Both the position numbers and the translations under genes were made by a program. DNA of 64,000 nt from Burkholderia oklahomensis C6786 (GTDB taxonomy: Bacteria; Pseudomonadota; Gammaproteobacteria; Burkholderiales; Burkholderiaceae): assembly GCF_000959365.1 (NCBI RefSeq), contig NZ_CP009556.1, forward strand, positions 2,480,001 to 2,544,000, in the 5' to 3' direction. Under the pieces are notes generated by a model, which saw only the letters and a list, made by a program, of their open reading frames with translations, searched no databases and was not told the origin of the DNA. Below, piece by piece: positions 1 to 9,013 of the stretch (positions are counted from its first letter, which is position 1; each line of letters begins with the position of its first letter).

Positions 1-814
1 CGAGCACGATCGCGGTCAGCGGCACGAGTTCGACGACGAGGATCACCGCGAGCGAGCAGATCACGGCCTTTGCGATGTCGCGGTTGCCGCCCGCGAGATC
101 CTCGGCGAGAAACACCGCCGCGCCGAAGCCGTTGTAGCAGAAGATCGCGGTGCCGACGGCCGGCATGATCGCGGCGAGCGTCGCGGGCACGAGCGCGGAG
201 CCGTTCACGACGACCGGATGCACGAGCGCGAGCGCCGACCGATGCGGCTCGGAGAAGCCGAGATACGCGATCAGCCCGAGCACGAGGATCTCGATCACGA
301 GGAACGCGCCGGTGATCCACGCATTGGTCCGGATGTTCAGGATTCCGAGAACATAGCTCGCGAGCACGATCGCGAGCGCGACCGACTGATTGCTGAAATG
401 CGTGCCGAGCGCGGCGTTCAGGTAAGGCGCGGCGCCGCTCGCGAGCACGGCCGGGATGAACACGTTGACGGCGAGCACCGCGACGAACGTCAGATAGCCG
501 GGCAGCGCGCCGAACACGCGCTTGACCATCACGTACTCGCCGCCCGCGCTGCGGTGCGCGGCGCTCAGCTCCGCGTAGCAAAGCGCGAACGCGAACGCGA
601 GCAGCCCGCCCAGCACGAACGACATCACCGCGCCGCTGCCCGCCTGCTGGATCGCGAACGGCGCGATCACGAAGATCGAGCTCGCGGGCGTCACGCCCGA
701 CACCGTGATCATCACGACGTCGCGCACGCCGAGCGAGCGCACGAGCGCATCCGGTGCGCGCACTTCAGCCGGCGCGGCGGACGCCACGCTCGAAGACTCC
801 GATATCATCGCCAT
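1..814 (-). CDS. APC-family amino-acid permease, N-terminal part (runs off the window)
   Basis: About 271 residues are visible, starting MAMISESSSVASAAPAEVRA and continuing without a stop to the window edge. A short polar leader is followed by repeated hydrophobic segments typical of an APC-superfamily permease of the inner membrane. The first segment carries the helix-breaking sequence VMITVSGVTPASSIFVI, in the place where APC carriers bind the substrate backbone. The C-terminal half lies outside the window, so the substrate cannot be guessed. The start at 814 is preceded on its own strand by GGAGAGCAAG, a good ribosome binding site; an in-frame ATG at 808 is the alternative. It is divergent from the LuxR-type gene at 937 with about 120 bases between them, so that regulator may control it. 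Confidence 0.85.
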   Translation of the reverse strand, partial: MAMISESSSVASAAPAEVRAPDALVRSLGVRDVVMITVSGVTPASSIFVIAPFAIQQAGSGAVMSFVLGGLLAFAFALCYAELSAAHRSAGGEYVMVKRVFGALPGYLTFVAVLAVNVFIPAVLASGAAPYLNAALGTHFSNQSVALAIVLASYVLGILNIRTNAWITGAFLVIEILVLGLIAYLGFSEPHRSALALVHPVVVNGSALVPATLAAIMPAVGTAIFCYNGFGAAVFLAEDLAGGNRDIAKAVICSLAVILVVELVPLTAIVL

Positions 815-936
815 CTTGCTCTCCTTTGCCGCGGGATTTTTGAACGCCCATACTCGGGCCACGCATGGAGCGCAGTCTAGGAAGCCAAATTGCGCGCCGC
901 CATTCCCCCTTGGGGTTACGCCTAATCGGGTCGCAC

Positions 937-1737
937 ATGGACCGACTGTTCAGCGAAGTAGCGATGCATCAAGCGTTCGGACGCGCGCTCGATCACCTCG
1001 GCGAGCCGCGCTTCTGGCGCTTTCTGATTCTGTTTCTCAACGAGATGGTGCCGTTCGACAACGCGCTCGCGACCGCGCTCGGCCGCGACGGCGCGCCCGT
1101 CGTGCTCGACGAATACGACACGGGCGGCGCGAGCGGGCCGTCGCCCGTGCCGCTGTATCTCGACGGGCTCTATCTGCTCGATCCGTTCCTGCAGGCCGCG
1201 CACGACGGCCTCGCGGACGGCTGCTATCGCCTCGAGGAAGTCGCGCCCGACCTGTTCAGGCAGAGTGAGTATTTCCTCAGCTATTTCCGCGACGCGGTCG
1301 GCGACGACGAGTTGCAGATCATCGTGCGCACGCGGCCCGACGAGACGCTGTCGCTGTCGCTCGGCGCGCACACGCGCTTCGGCGCCGATGCGATCGGCCG
1401 GCTCGCCACGTGCGCGCCGTGGCTGTTCGCGGCGATCCGCCAGCAGCGCAAGCTGCAAGGCGACGCGGCGCGCGGCCGCGCCGACGACGATCTCGCCGCG
1501 CGCGTCGAGCGCGCGCTCGCGAGCTTCGGCGCGGAGCTGCTGACCGAGCGCGAGATGGCGATCGCGCGGCTCGTGCTGCGCGGCAACTCGTCGAAGGCGA
1601 TCGCCGAGCGGCTCGCGATCTCGCCCGAAACCGTCAAGGTGCATCGGCGGCACTTGTATTCGAAGCTCGGAATTTCATCGCAGCCGGAGTTGTTCTCGCT
1701 GTTCCTGCAGGCGCTCGGGCACGACGTCCCGCGTTGA
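937..1737 (+). CDS. LuxR-type helix-turn-helix transcriptional regulator
   Basis: 266 residues when started at MDRLFSEVAMHQAFG; an upstream in-frame ATG at 865 would add 24 residues of unlikely composition. Residues 1-195 form a non-conserved sensory domain with no recognisable receiver or autoinducer-binding signature. The last 65 residues are a clear GerE/LuxR DNA-binding domain (LLTEREMAIARLVLRGNSSK, then ISPETVKVHRRHLYSKLGI). It is divergent from the permease at 814 and probably regulates it, binding in the shared 122-base gap. The ligand is unknown. The family call is secure; the target is inference from position. Confidence 0.9.
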   Translation: MDRLFSEVAMHQAFGRALDHLGEPRFWRFLILFLNEMVPFDNALATALGRDGAPVVLDEYDTGGASGPSPVPLYLDGLYLLDPFLQAAHDGLADGCYRLEEVAPDLFRQSEYFLSYFRDAVGDDELQIIVRTRPDETLSLSLGAHTRFGADAIGRLATCAPWLFAAIRQQRKLQGDAARGRADDDLAARVERALASFGAELLTEREMAIARLVLRGNSSKAIAERLAISPETVKVHRRHLYSKLGISSQPELFSLFLQALGHDVPR

Positions 1738-1874
1738 TGCGGCGGCGCGTGCGGGCCGCGCGCGCGACGATCGCCTTTCCTCCTGCCGAAAAACCGCCTA
1801 TGGTTTGAAAGGGCTCGAAGCGCATGCGGCGCCGCCCGCGCGTTCATCACGCCCGCCAGGACAAGGAGACAGCC

Positions 1875-2246
1875 ATGAGAACCGCTTATGTCGCGTACGC
1901 GCTCGTGCTCGGATTCGCGCCGGTCGCCGCGCTCGCCGATGCGCCCGCGATGCCGAGCGGCGGCATGCTGGTCGCCGCCAACGGCATGACGCTTTACACG
2001 TTCGACAAGGACGCCCCGAACTCGGGCAAGAGCATGTGCAACGGCCCGTGCACGACGAACTGGCCGCCGTACAAGGCGAGCGCGACCGATCAGCCGACGG
2101 GCGGCTATACGATCATCAAGCGCGACGACGGCACGCTGCAATGGGCGTACCAGGGCAAGCCGCTCTATTTCTTCGCGAAGGACGCCGCGAAAGGCGACAA
2201 GAAAGGCGACGGCTTCAAGGACGTCTGGCACGCGGTGAAGGAATAG
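1875..2246 (+). CDS. Small secreted protein with COG4315/lipoprotein_15-type repeats
   Basis: 123 residues with a cleavable signal peptide (hydrophobic core about residues 5-20, ending ALADAPA). The mature part has two copies of the 'secreted repeat of unknown function': GMTLYTFDKDAPNSGKSMC...GPCTTNWPP and LQWAYQGKPLYFFAKDAAKGDKKGDG...WHAV. The pair of Cys residues around NGP and the Trp-Pro-Pro are hallmarks of the family, which is exported to the periplasm or envelope and has no established enzymatic role. The start is fixed by AAGGAGAC just upstream; a longer frame from 1824 lacks such a site. It appears monocistronic. Confidence 0.88.
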   Translation: MRTAYVAYALVLGFAPVAALADAPAMPSGGMLVAANGMTLYTFDKDAPNSGKSMCNGPCTTNWPPYKASATDQPTGGYTIIKRDDGTLQWAYQGKPLYFFAKDAAKGDKKGDGFKDVWHAVKE

Positions 2247-2496
2247 GCACGCGGAAGATGCGGCGAGGCGAGACGGCGTAGCCGGCGCGGCGTGCGTGCA
2301 TACGCGCATGCGTGCGTGCGAACGAGCGCGAGCACGGCAGCATGGCGCTTCTCTCGCGTTGCGTCGCTCGCCGCCGCTTCGATCGCGACGGCCGCACGAG
2401 CGCCGAGCCTGTCGAGAGCGCCGCGCGCGTTCCATTTGCGCGGCAGTCGCCGAGAACCTGTCCGCATTTTTGTGGGCGAGGCGGTTGAACAGCACG

Positions 2497-3314
2497 TTAT
2501 CCACGCGCCTGCATAAATCGCTCGCCGAACAGGATAGCAAACTGGTTCATCGCTGATTTCCAGTCGAAGGCGGCCCGAACGGTCTTGGCCAGCACATTGC
2601 GCAGCGCCAGCCAGAGCAGCTTGATCGCCGCCTCGTCATTCGGGAAGTGGCCGCGCGTCTTGATGATCTTGCGCAGTTGCATGTTCAGACTTTCTATGGC
2701 GTTGTGTACACAACCCGTCGAATCTCCGGAGGGAACACGTAGAACGGTACGACGTGTTCCCAGGCACGCTGCCACGCTCGCACGATGGTGGGGTATTTCT
2801 CGCCCCAGGGGCCGTCAGCGAAGTCCTGTAGTGCCTGTTTCGCCGCCTCTTCGCTGGCGGCCGCGTAGATCGGACGCAGCGCCGCGGCGAGCGCCTTGCG
2901 GTCCTTGTAGCTGGCGTACTCCAGACTATTGCGGATCAGATGCACGATGCAGGTCTGAACGGTTGTCCGCGGATAGGCTGCGCTGATGGCCTCGGTCAGC
3001 CCCTTCAGGCCGTCGACCACGGCGATCAGGATGTCCTGGCACCCGCGCGTCTTGAGTTCGTTGAACACCTTGAGCCAGAACTTGGCACCCTCGGTCTGCT
3101 CGATCCAGAGCCCCAGCACGTCGCGCTGGCCGTCGGCCTGGATGCCCAAGGCCAGATAGACGGCCTGGTTGCTGACCACGCCGTCGTCGCGGATCTTGAC
3201 TCGCAGCGCGTCGAAGAACACCACCGGATACATCGTCTCGAGCGGGCGGCTCTGCCAGCTCAGCGCCTCGGCCATCACCTCGTCGGTGACGGACCTGATG
3301 AAGTCGGGAGAAAC
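2497..3314 (-). pseudogene. IS256-family transposase remnant, truncated and frameshifted
   Basis: Reading leftwards, the sequence resumes inside an IS256-type (mutator) transposase at SPDFIRSVTDEVMAEAL and continues through the DDE region (VVFFDALRVKIRDDG, ILIAVVDGLKGLTEAI) to the end FGERFMQARG. The N-terminal third is missing: the homology stops exactly at 3315, where the IS66 inverted repeat begins. A frameshift near 2700 splits the protein between VVYTT and NAIESLNMQLRK, which lie in different frames; both pieces are otherwise well conserved. No intact product is possible, so this is a dead fragment. The right-hand terminal repeat was not recognised. Confidence 0.88.
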
Positions 3315-3397
3315 GTAAGCGATCAATGATCGACGCCCTGTTCCTGGGAAGCTAGAGCGGCGACGCTTATGTCCACTTGAACGAGGAAGTGGACGCA

Positions 3398-3883
3398 ATG
3401 ACAGAGCACGGCAACGATCTGAAGTCACGCCTGGTGACAGGCTTCGAACGCGACGGGCGGCGCCGGCGTTTTGATCCGCAGGCCAAGCGGGAATTGGTTC
3501 AGGCATGCATGCAACCTGGAGTGTCAGTTGCGAGGATGGCGCTGGACCACGCAGTGAACGCGAACCTGCTACGCAAGTGGATCAGAGACTACGAGCGCGA
3601 GCGCAACGGAGCTGCAGCAAGCAAGGCGATCGAGAGCCAAGCTCCGGCATTCGTGCCCGTGGTTCAGATCGGCGAGATCGAGGCATCAGTCACTGACGTT
3701 CGAGGGCGACCGACTCGCATGGGGATTGCGCAATCGCGAGAGTCCATGTCGCCGCCGTCCCAGCTTGTCGCGCAGCTACCTAACGGTGTGACGCTCAAGC
3801 TCGGCTGCAACGAGCATGATGTCGCGCTGATGTCGACGATGATCGAGACGCTGGTGCGCTGCCATGTTCCGGCTCGACAGTGA
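3398..3883 (+). CDS. tnpA: IS66 TnpA (small accessory protein)
   Basis: 161 residues from the ATG at 3398, preceded by GAGGAAG; a TTG at 3377 in the same frame is a weaker alternative. The N-terminal half carries a helix-turn-helix of the transposase_8/IS66 orfA type (RRFDPQAKRELVQACMQPGV, then MALDHAVNANLLRKWIRDYE). The C-terminus ends with the family's typical TLVRCHVPARQ-like tail. It probably binds the IS ends; in IS66 elements TnpA and TnpB are needed with TnpC for transposition. Its end overlaps the start of tnpB by 20 bases, which suggests translational coupling. Confidence 0.85.
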   Translation: MTEHGNDLKSRLVTGFERDGRRRRFDPQAKRELVQACMQPGVSVARMALDHAVNANLLRKWIRDYERERNGAAASKAIESQAPAFVPVVQIGEIEASVTDVRGRPTRMGIAQSRESMSPPSQLVAQLPNGVTLKLGCNEHDVALMSTMIETLVRCHVPARQ

Positions 3884-4217
3884 GCTGAAGGTCTACGTGC
3901 ATCGCGACGCGGTCGACTTCCGCAAGAACATCACCGGCTTGGCGGCGTTGGTCGAGCAAGCGCTGGGGCTCGCCCCGTTCGCCCGAGCAGTGTACGTGTT
4001 CCGCAACAAGCGCGCTGATCGCATCAAGCTGCTGCTATGGGAGCGCAACGGGTTCTGGCTCTTGATGAAGCGGCTGGAAGCCGATCGTTTCGTATGGCCA
4101 CGCGAGGCCGCGGACGTTCTCGAACTGAGCGTCGAGCAGTTGCACTGGCTACTTGACGGCATCGATCTGGCCGCCATGCGCAAGCATCCAGCGCGGCATT
4201 ATGCGCGCGTCAACTAG
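3864..4217 (+). CDS. tnpB: IS66 TnpB (orf2-type accessory protein)
   Basis: 117 residues, the normal size for IS66 TnpB. It has the conserved family signatures VYVHRDAVDFRKNITGL near the N-terminus, VYVFRNKRADRIKLLLWERN in the middle and FVWPREA further on. The start lies inside the 3' end of tnpA, so the two are co-translated. The biochemical role of TnpB in IS66 elements is not firmly established, but it is required with TnpA and TnpC. The frame is intact. Confidence 0.9.
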   Translation: MFRLDSELKVYVHRDAVDFRKNITGLAALVEQALGLAPFARAVYVFRNKRADRIKLLLWERNGFWLLMKRLEADRFVWPREAADVLELSVEQLHWLLDGIDLAAMRKHPARHYARVN

Positions 4218-4310
4218 GACAGGCGCATGGTTGCACGAGCGCAACATACCGATCGGGATCGGCGCGGCGACGTAAACCCATGGCCCGTCGAAACCCGCTA
4301 TGGTTACGGG

Positions 4311-5909
4311 ATGACTCGCGCCCCACAACCCGCATCGATTACCGCGGAAGAACTCGCCGCGCTCATTGCCGAGCGCGACGCGATGCTTGCTGAGCGCGAT
4401 GCGCTGCGCGGCGAACTGCGCGTGACGAAGGTCGAACGCGACTTGCTCAAGAAGCAGTTGAAGGCCTATGAGCGACGGCTGTTCGGCGCCAAGAGCGAAG
4501 CCCGCAGTGCCGATCAACGGGACTTGTTCTTGAACGAGGCCGAAGCGCTGGCGCCGACGGCGGCAACGCTTCCGGCACAAGAGGAAGACGAAGCCCAAAC
4601 GCAGGTAGCCGGCCACGCGCGTAAAAAGCCCGGGCGCAAACCGCTCGATCCGGCTTTGCCGCGCGAAGTCATTCGCTATGAACTGCCGGAATCGGAGCGC
4701 ATGTGCCCTCACGACGGCTCGGTACTCGTTGAGATCGGCGTGGAGGTGAGCGAATAGCTCGACATCATCCCGCAACAGGTGCGGGTGATCCGCCACGAAC
4801 GTGTGAAGTACGCCTGCCCGCGCTGCGACGAGAGCCTGAAGGTGACGCCGGCACGCTCGCGCGTCATCCCGAAGGGCTTGTTTACGGAAGCGGCGCTGGC
4901 GTGGTTCGTCGTCTCCAAATACATGGACGGTCTACCGCTGTATCGAATTGCTGCGTTGCTCAAGCGCTTCGGAGGCGACATCTCGCGCAATACGCTGGCC
5001 GCGAGCTTAGTGCGAGTAGGCGAAGCCGTGCAGCCGGTGATCAACCTGATGCGAGATCACCTGCTCGATAGCCACATCGTGTTCGCGGACGAGACGACGG
5101 TACAGGTACTGAAGGAGCCAGGAAGAGTGCCACAGACGAAGAGCTACATGTGGGTGCAGATGAACGGCAGCGGGCCACCGGTGCGACTGTTCGGCTACGC
5201 GCCGGGGCGCGGCAAACAACACGGCAGCGATCTGTGGGCCGGCATTCGCCGTGGCGCCGTATTTATGACGGACGGCTACGAACCGTACAATGCGATCGCC
5301 GATGCCAACGGTCTCGTCCACCTTGGCTGTTGGGTGCATGCTCGCAGGTACTTTGTAGAAGCGCAGAAGGTCCTGCCGAAGAAGGCTCAAGGTGCGCATC
5401 AGCCATCGACGCAGTTCATCACGCTGATCGGCAAGCTGTATGCAGCAGAATCGCACGCAGATCAGAAGCCGCATCGTCGGGCTCGCCTTCGCCGGCGCTA
5501 TAGCCGTGCGGTGCTTGCACAAATCAGGGCGCTGCTCGATGAGCACCTGGCGACGACGGCCCCCAGCGGCTTGCTAGGCAAGGCCCTGAACTACCTCGCC
5601 GGACAATGGCCGAAGCTGAACCGCTACGTCGAGAACGCGGCGTGGCCAATCGACAATAACCCCTGCGAGAACGCGATTCGCCCATTCGTAGTGGGACGCC
5701 GTGCGTGGCTGTTCGCGGATACGACCGGCGGTGCGAAAGCAAGCGCCAATCTCTATTCGCTCGTCGAGACGTGCAAGGCCAACGGCGTCGACGCCTACCG
5801 CTACCTGACCGAGTTGTTCAAAGCGCTGCCTTACGCGCGAAGCGCCGACGATGACGAGGCGCTGTTGCCGTGGATGCTCGGCCAGCGCACGGACACCACG
5901 GCGGCCTAA
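4311..5909 (+). pseudogene. tnpC: IS66 TnpC transposase interrupted by an in-frame amber codon
   Basis: The frame encodes about 532 codons of a normal IS66 TnpC. It has an N-terminal leucine-zipper-like coiled coil (EELAALIAERDAMLAERD), a basic linker (KKPGRKPLD), a zinc-finger segment (KYACPRCDES), and the DDE catalytic core with FADETTVQV, MTDGYEPYNA and the final ENAIRPFVVGRRAWLF. At 4755-4757 there is a TAG between VEVSE and LDIIPQQV. Homologous proteins would be expected to have Gln there, so a single CAG to TAG change explains it. The downstream part keeps the same frame. An upstream in-frame ATG at 4227 follows AGGA and could be the true start. Without suppression the element is not autonomous. 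Confidence 0.85.
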
Positions 5910-5950
5910 TTCGCGTCAACGCGCAAGGGCGTGGTCAATCGACCGCTTAC

Positions 5951-6278
5951 CATCCGCGGGTTTGGTGTGCAAGGTCTTGTGAATCAACTGGGCCAGTCGC
6001 TCATCGTCAATCGTGCGCGGCTTGCCGGGGCGTACTTCGTCATAGAGTCCGTTGATGCGCTGCTCCAGAAATCGCAGGCGCCATTTGCCCACCGTGGCGC
6101 GCGTGAGTTGCAGGCGCTGCGCGATCGCACTGTTGGGTTCGCCGTCCGCAGCCGCCAGCACGATGCGCGCCCGCGTGACCAACGCAGCCGAAATCGAGCG
6201 AGAACGCGCGATCGACATCAGTTGCGAGCGCTCGTCTTCGCTCAGCACCAGTTCCGCCTTCGGTCGTCCCATCGCCAT
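5951..6278 (-). pseudogene. IS630-family transposase, N-terminal fragment
   Basis: About 109 residues survive: MAMGRPKAELVLSEDERSQL, then a helix-turn-helix (NSAIAQRLQLTRATVGKWRLRF) and the linker GLYDEVRPGKPRTI, characteristic of the DNA-binding half of IS630 transposases. The homology ends at LHTKPADG and the frame then reads through the IS66 end for a few codons (KRSIDHALAR) to a stop at 5916. The DDE catalytic domain is gone, so it cannot transpose. It could at most bind ends of relatives. Confidence 0.85.
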
Positions 6279-6352
6279 GTTGACGTCTCCCGTTCCGTTG
6301 ACGTCTACATGCTACGCGAACATAGTTCGGTTAACAACGGAACGGGACACTA
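5951..6352 (-). mobile_element. Fragment of an IS630-family element
   Basis: This stretch holds the promoter-proximal end of an IS630-type element read leftwards. The outer end at about 6352 reads TAGTGTCCCGTTCCGTTG on the minus strand and borders a TA dinucleotide, the usual IS630 target. The inner end is cut exactly where the IS66 terminal repeat starts at 5950. The distal half of the element is absent. Confidence 0.7.
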
Positions 6353-6430
6353 GCTGATCTGCTTCAGGAAAACCGGATCGAAATTGATGTTGGTGTTTTG
6401 ACGCGAGCCCCCCTCGGAAGGAGGTTGGCG

Positions 6431-6550
6431 ATGAAACGCAAACGGTTTTCGGTGGAGCAGATCGTGGCGGTGCTCAAGCCGGCGGAGCGGAGGATGCCGG
6501 TGGCCGATGATTGCGGGCCGCTACAACTACGCTTTGCTGATCTCGCTTGA
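6431..6550 (+). pseudogene. IS3-family orfA scrap
   Basis: A 39-codon frame begins MKRKRFSVEQIVAVLKPAER, the opening of IS3-family (IS51-like group) orfA proteins with the start of their helix-turn-helix, and is preceded by GGAAGGAGG. After about 27 residues the similarity stops and the frame ends at TGA 6548-6550. OrfB is absent. It is a remnant of a third element and marks another deletion junction near 6515. Confidence 0.65.
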
Positions 6551-6574
6551 CGCCCGCCATTCCGGTGGCGGGCG
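6551..6574 (-). terminator. Perfect 9-bp hairpin after the DUF3472-like gene
   Basis: CGCCCGCCA and TGGCGGGCG pair perfectly around a six-base loop, 18 bases downstream of the stop of the gene at 6592. There is no run of T after it on the minus strand, so termination may be weak. Confidence 0.5.
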
Positions 6575-6591
6575 CTGCGCGATAGCACCGC

Positions 6592-7395
6592 TTACTTCGG
6601 CGCACCGCTGCTGCCAGGCAGGAAACCATTCTCGAGGCGGTAGGTCGCCGTGTTGACAAGCGTTATGCGCGCATTCGGTGTACCGGCGGCAACCGCGCAC
6701 TTATCCTGCCCTGTGTTCAAACGAATCGACTGTTCGGTCGTCGGATACTCCACTCCCTTCAGGTAGAAGCTCGGAAGGGCAGTCGTGTATCGCACGTATG
6801 GAACACAGACTCGCTGCGCGGGATCCTTCGGGCCGGCGTTGAATGGAAAGTACTCGTCGAACAAATAGGCCGATCGCGACAGGCCGCCCCATGATGCAGG
6901 AATCGCAATCTTGCCCGTCGACGTCTTGACACCGGTACCCTTATCCGTGATCGAACCTTCGAGGGTTGCATCGCCGCCATCGGAATCCGGCGCACTGTAC
7001 GTGATCTCCAGCTGATAGGTATGTCCCGTTTGCCAAGCGAGGGCGAGGGAGCAGGAAGTTCCTGAGCCGCCGTCGGCACCACCCGAACAGTTCGTCGCGA
7101 GCGGCGTTGTGCCGTTGTCAAACGCACTAAAGATAACGAGATTCGATCCCTGGGTGCGGGGCTGGATGCCGGTGTAGATGGCATGGCCACCGTGCTCCGA
7201 CGTTAACAGGTTCGCCCAGTAGAAGCTTCGGTTAACCGTGGTCGGAACCACTTCGGGCGTGATATCCCACGACATGCGGTCGTAACCACCCGCCGGTGGT
7301 TGCGGCGCCGACGCGGAAATGTTCGGATCGGCCTGCACGGCGAGAGAAACGAATGCGGCCAAAAAAGCTGGTATGAGTCGGATCGTAGTCTTCAT
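6592..7395 (-). CDS. Secreted DUF3472-like protein of unknown function
   Basis: 267 residues from MKTTIRLIPAFLAAFVSLAV, whose ATG is preceded by GAGAGA; an ATG four codons upstream is possible. A signal peptide (about residues 1-22, cut near VQADP) directs it to the periplasm or outside. The mature protein has RSFYWANLLTSEHGGHAIYT and LVIFSAFDNGT, resembling the aromatic/GG core of DUF3472 proteins, which have a beta-sandwich-like appearance and are often secreted. Four Cys residues (in NCSGG, GTSCSL, RVCVPY, DKCAV) could form two disulfides. It lies inside the IS mosaic, flanked by IS remnants and AT-rich DNA, and is likely acquired cargo. The function is unknown; the family call is by eye. 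Confidence 0.75.
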   Translation of the reverse strand: MKTTIRLIPAFLAAFVSLAVQADPNISASAPQPPAGGYDRMSWDITPEVVPTTVNRSFYWANLLTSEHGGHAIYTGIQPRTQGSNLVIFSAFDNGTTPLATNCSGGADGGSGTSCSLALAWQTGHTYQLEITYSAPDSDGGDATLEGSITDKGTGVKTSTGKIAIPASWGGLSRSAYLFDEYFPFNAGPKDPAQRVCVPYVRYTTALPSFYLKGVEYPTTEQSIRLNTGQDKCAVAAGTPNARITLVNTATYRLENGFLPGSSGAPK

Positions 7396-7941
7396 GGGTT
7401 CTCTCAATTAATGTCCGGGTGGATGAAAAAAGCAAAGACACATCATAGGCTGAGCGAAGAAGATCGGATATTGATATCCATCATCAATATATGATCAACG
7501 TCATCTTGTGCATCGATGACTTGACCGGATATCGGCCAATATTTTTCATGATTAAAGATGCATTAATTTTATTGAAACATGCAGGCCATACCGATAATTT
7601 TCGTGAAGTTGGGTCCAACAATTTATCGTAAAAATAGGCAGAATTCCACGCGCCGCACTTATAGTGAGGCTGGTATTTGATGAAAATGTGTATTTCAGAA
7701 AATAAGATAATTAGTTGGCCCTGAGCAATCCGCGGCTGCTTATACAGCAAGACTATGACACCGGGATGGCATTGCAGGATTTTTCAGGAGAAGCGAATGG
7801 AATGGGACACGAAAAATAAATCCGCCTCCGTCTCGTAATCGGTCGAGCCGACGGTTTCGTTCATGGGATCCCGGTTCCCCGCCCGACATCATCCGTTACG
7901 GCTTTGTCGATTTGACCGATGGAAGTGGGCAATGTTGAAAC
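7396..7941. other. AT-rich intergenic stretch, no gene recognised
   Basis: Positions about 7430-7830 are conspicuously AT-rich compared with everything around, a sign of foreign origin. No credible reading frame is present. A symmetrical element GGATATTGATATCC lies at 7466-7479, about 70 bases upstream of the DUF3472-like gene start, and could be a regulator site for it. The right part (about 7840-7940) probably contains the outer end of the IS6 fragment, but I could not identify its terminal repeat. Confidence 0.5.
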
Positions 7942-8235
7942 CTATATGGGCTCCTTTTGGATGTCTGGTCCAGTCGCTTCGGCGGCAGCCCAGTCATACC
8001 ATATGGCGATGCGCTCCTTGAGCATCGCCCGATGATAGGCCGCTTTCGTATGACGTCTGGGCAACGCGAAATGCTGCCGGATCGGGCCGAAGCATGAAAG
8101 AAACGCCTGAGTGCGACGCGCATTCCGGAACCCGCCCATCTTGCGTTCGCGCCTACGGGTGGGCTGATGGCTGTTTTCGGCACGGTTGTTCGCGCGGCCG
8201 ACCGCTTTCACGAATACGTGCTTCACGCCGGTCCG
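7942..8235 (-). pseudogene. IS6-family transposase, C-terminal fragment
   Basis: The sequence VKHVFVKAVGRANNRAENSH, then QPTRRRERKMGGFRNARRTQ and FLSCFGPIRQHFALPRR, is the conserved C-terminal third of IS6/IS26-type transposases. It includes the glutamate of the DDE triad in NRAENSHQ. Everything N-terminal, including the first two catalytic Asp residues, is missing. The similarity ends near 8235 where truncated recombinase sequence begins. No start codon belongs to it; it is a dead fragment. Confidence 0.85.
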
Positions 8236-8242
8236 GTCTGCA

Positions 8243-9010
8243 CCGGTACGCGCGCTGCGTGGCCGGCCGATCGTCGTAGCGGTGCAGATACGCGCGCACC
8301 GCGTCCAGATCGTGCGCGGCCGCCAGATAGGCGAACGTCGGTGCCCGGTTCGCGCCCTGCGCCCCGGACAGCTCGACCGGCAGCGTCAGGCGCTCGAGCG
8401 GCGCCAACTGGCCGGCACCGACGGTCACGCTCGCGGACGCCGGCGCGTCGCCGGCGTCGACGTCGGGCTGAACCGCCGCGCCGATCGACGCGGCATGCGT
8501 GCGCAGCCATGCGACCAGCACACGTGCGCGGCCGACGCCGATGCGCGGCACCGATCGCCACCACTGCCCGCCTCGCCGGTTCACGAACGCGACGAGCTCG
8601 CCGAGCGTGTGGATCCCTTCCCCGAGCAAACGGGCCGTGATCAATGGACGAAACCAGCGGCCGACCGCGTGGTCGGCCTGCGGCGCGGCAACCGCCCACT
8701 GCCCGGCCACCTGCTCGATCATCTGCAGCGACACGGGCGTCAGGCGCGCCTCGCCGTATTTCTCGATTGTCGCCTGCAGGTGCGACTTCAGCACCGGCGA
8801 GCCGTCGCGCAGCGCGGCCGCGACCAGGTCATCGCGCATCATACGCAGCAGCTGCGCGACGTTGACCGGCTCGGCGGCGTCCGAGTCGAAGTACAGCCGC
8901 TCGATCGTCTCGAGCGACAGGCCCTTCACGCGCGCGCGCAGCGCCGTGAATTCGGTGCGGCTGTAGGTACGCAACGGCATCTGCGCCACTTGCTGGGGAC
9001 GGTTGGCCAT
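8243..9010 (-). pseudogene. Tyrosine-recombinase (phage-integrase-like) gene, 3' truncated
   Basis: Starting at MANRPQQVAQMPLRTYSRTE, about 256 residues resemble the long N-terminal arm of plasmid and phage-type tyrosine recombinases found in beta-proteobacteria. A helix-hairpin-helix-like segment (VPRIGVGRARVLVAWLR) comes first. Then the beginning of the core-binding domain, AYLHRYDDRPATQRAYR, follows, where the catalytic domain should be about to start. At 8243 the homology stops and the frame runs into the IS6 fragment on meaningless codons. The R-H-R-Y catalytic domain is therefore absent. It starts 3 bases after the stop of the small gene at 9014, forming a two-gene unit. Confidence 0.75.
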
Positions 9011-9013
9011 CGC

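Larger units (their letters stand above)
3315..5950 (+). mobile_element. IS66-family insertion sequence (tnpA-tnpB-tnpC) with matching terminal repeats
   Basis: The left end begins GTAAGCGATCAATG at 3315. The right end, read on the other strand from 5950, begins GTAAGCGGTCGATT; 17 of the first 23 positions agree. Between them lie the three standard IS66 genes in order, total length about 2.6 kb, normal for the family. IS66 members usually duplicate 8 bp of target. The flanks here are GGAGAAAC on the left and CATCCGCG on the right, which do not match. The two sides are fragments of different ISs (IS256 and IS630), so a deletion or recombination after insertion is likely. Confidence 0.85.

Noticed and set aside
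218..880. 220-codon plus-strand frame opposite the permease
   Set aside because: The minus strand codes a clear hydrophobic APC permease; the plus frame is Arg/His/Glu-rich shadow.
5951..6352. IS630 piece considered as part of the IS66 element
   Set aside because: The IS66 inverted repeat ends at 5950, and the adjoining protein is an IS630-type DNA-binding half with its own end at about 6352.
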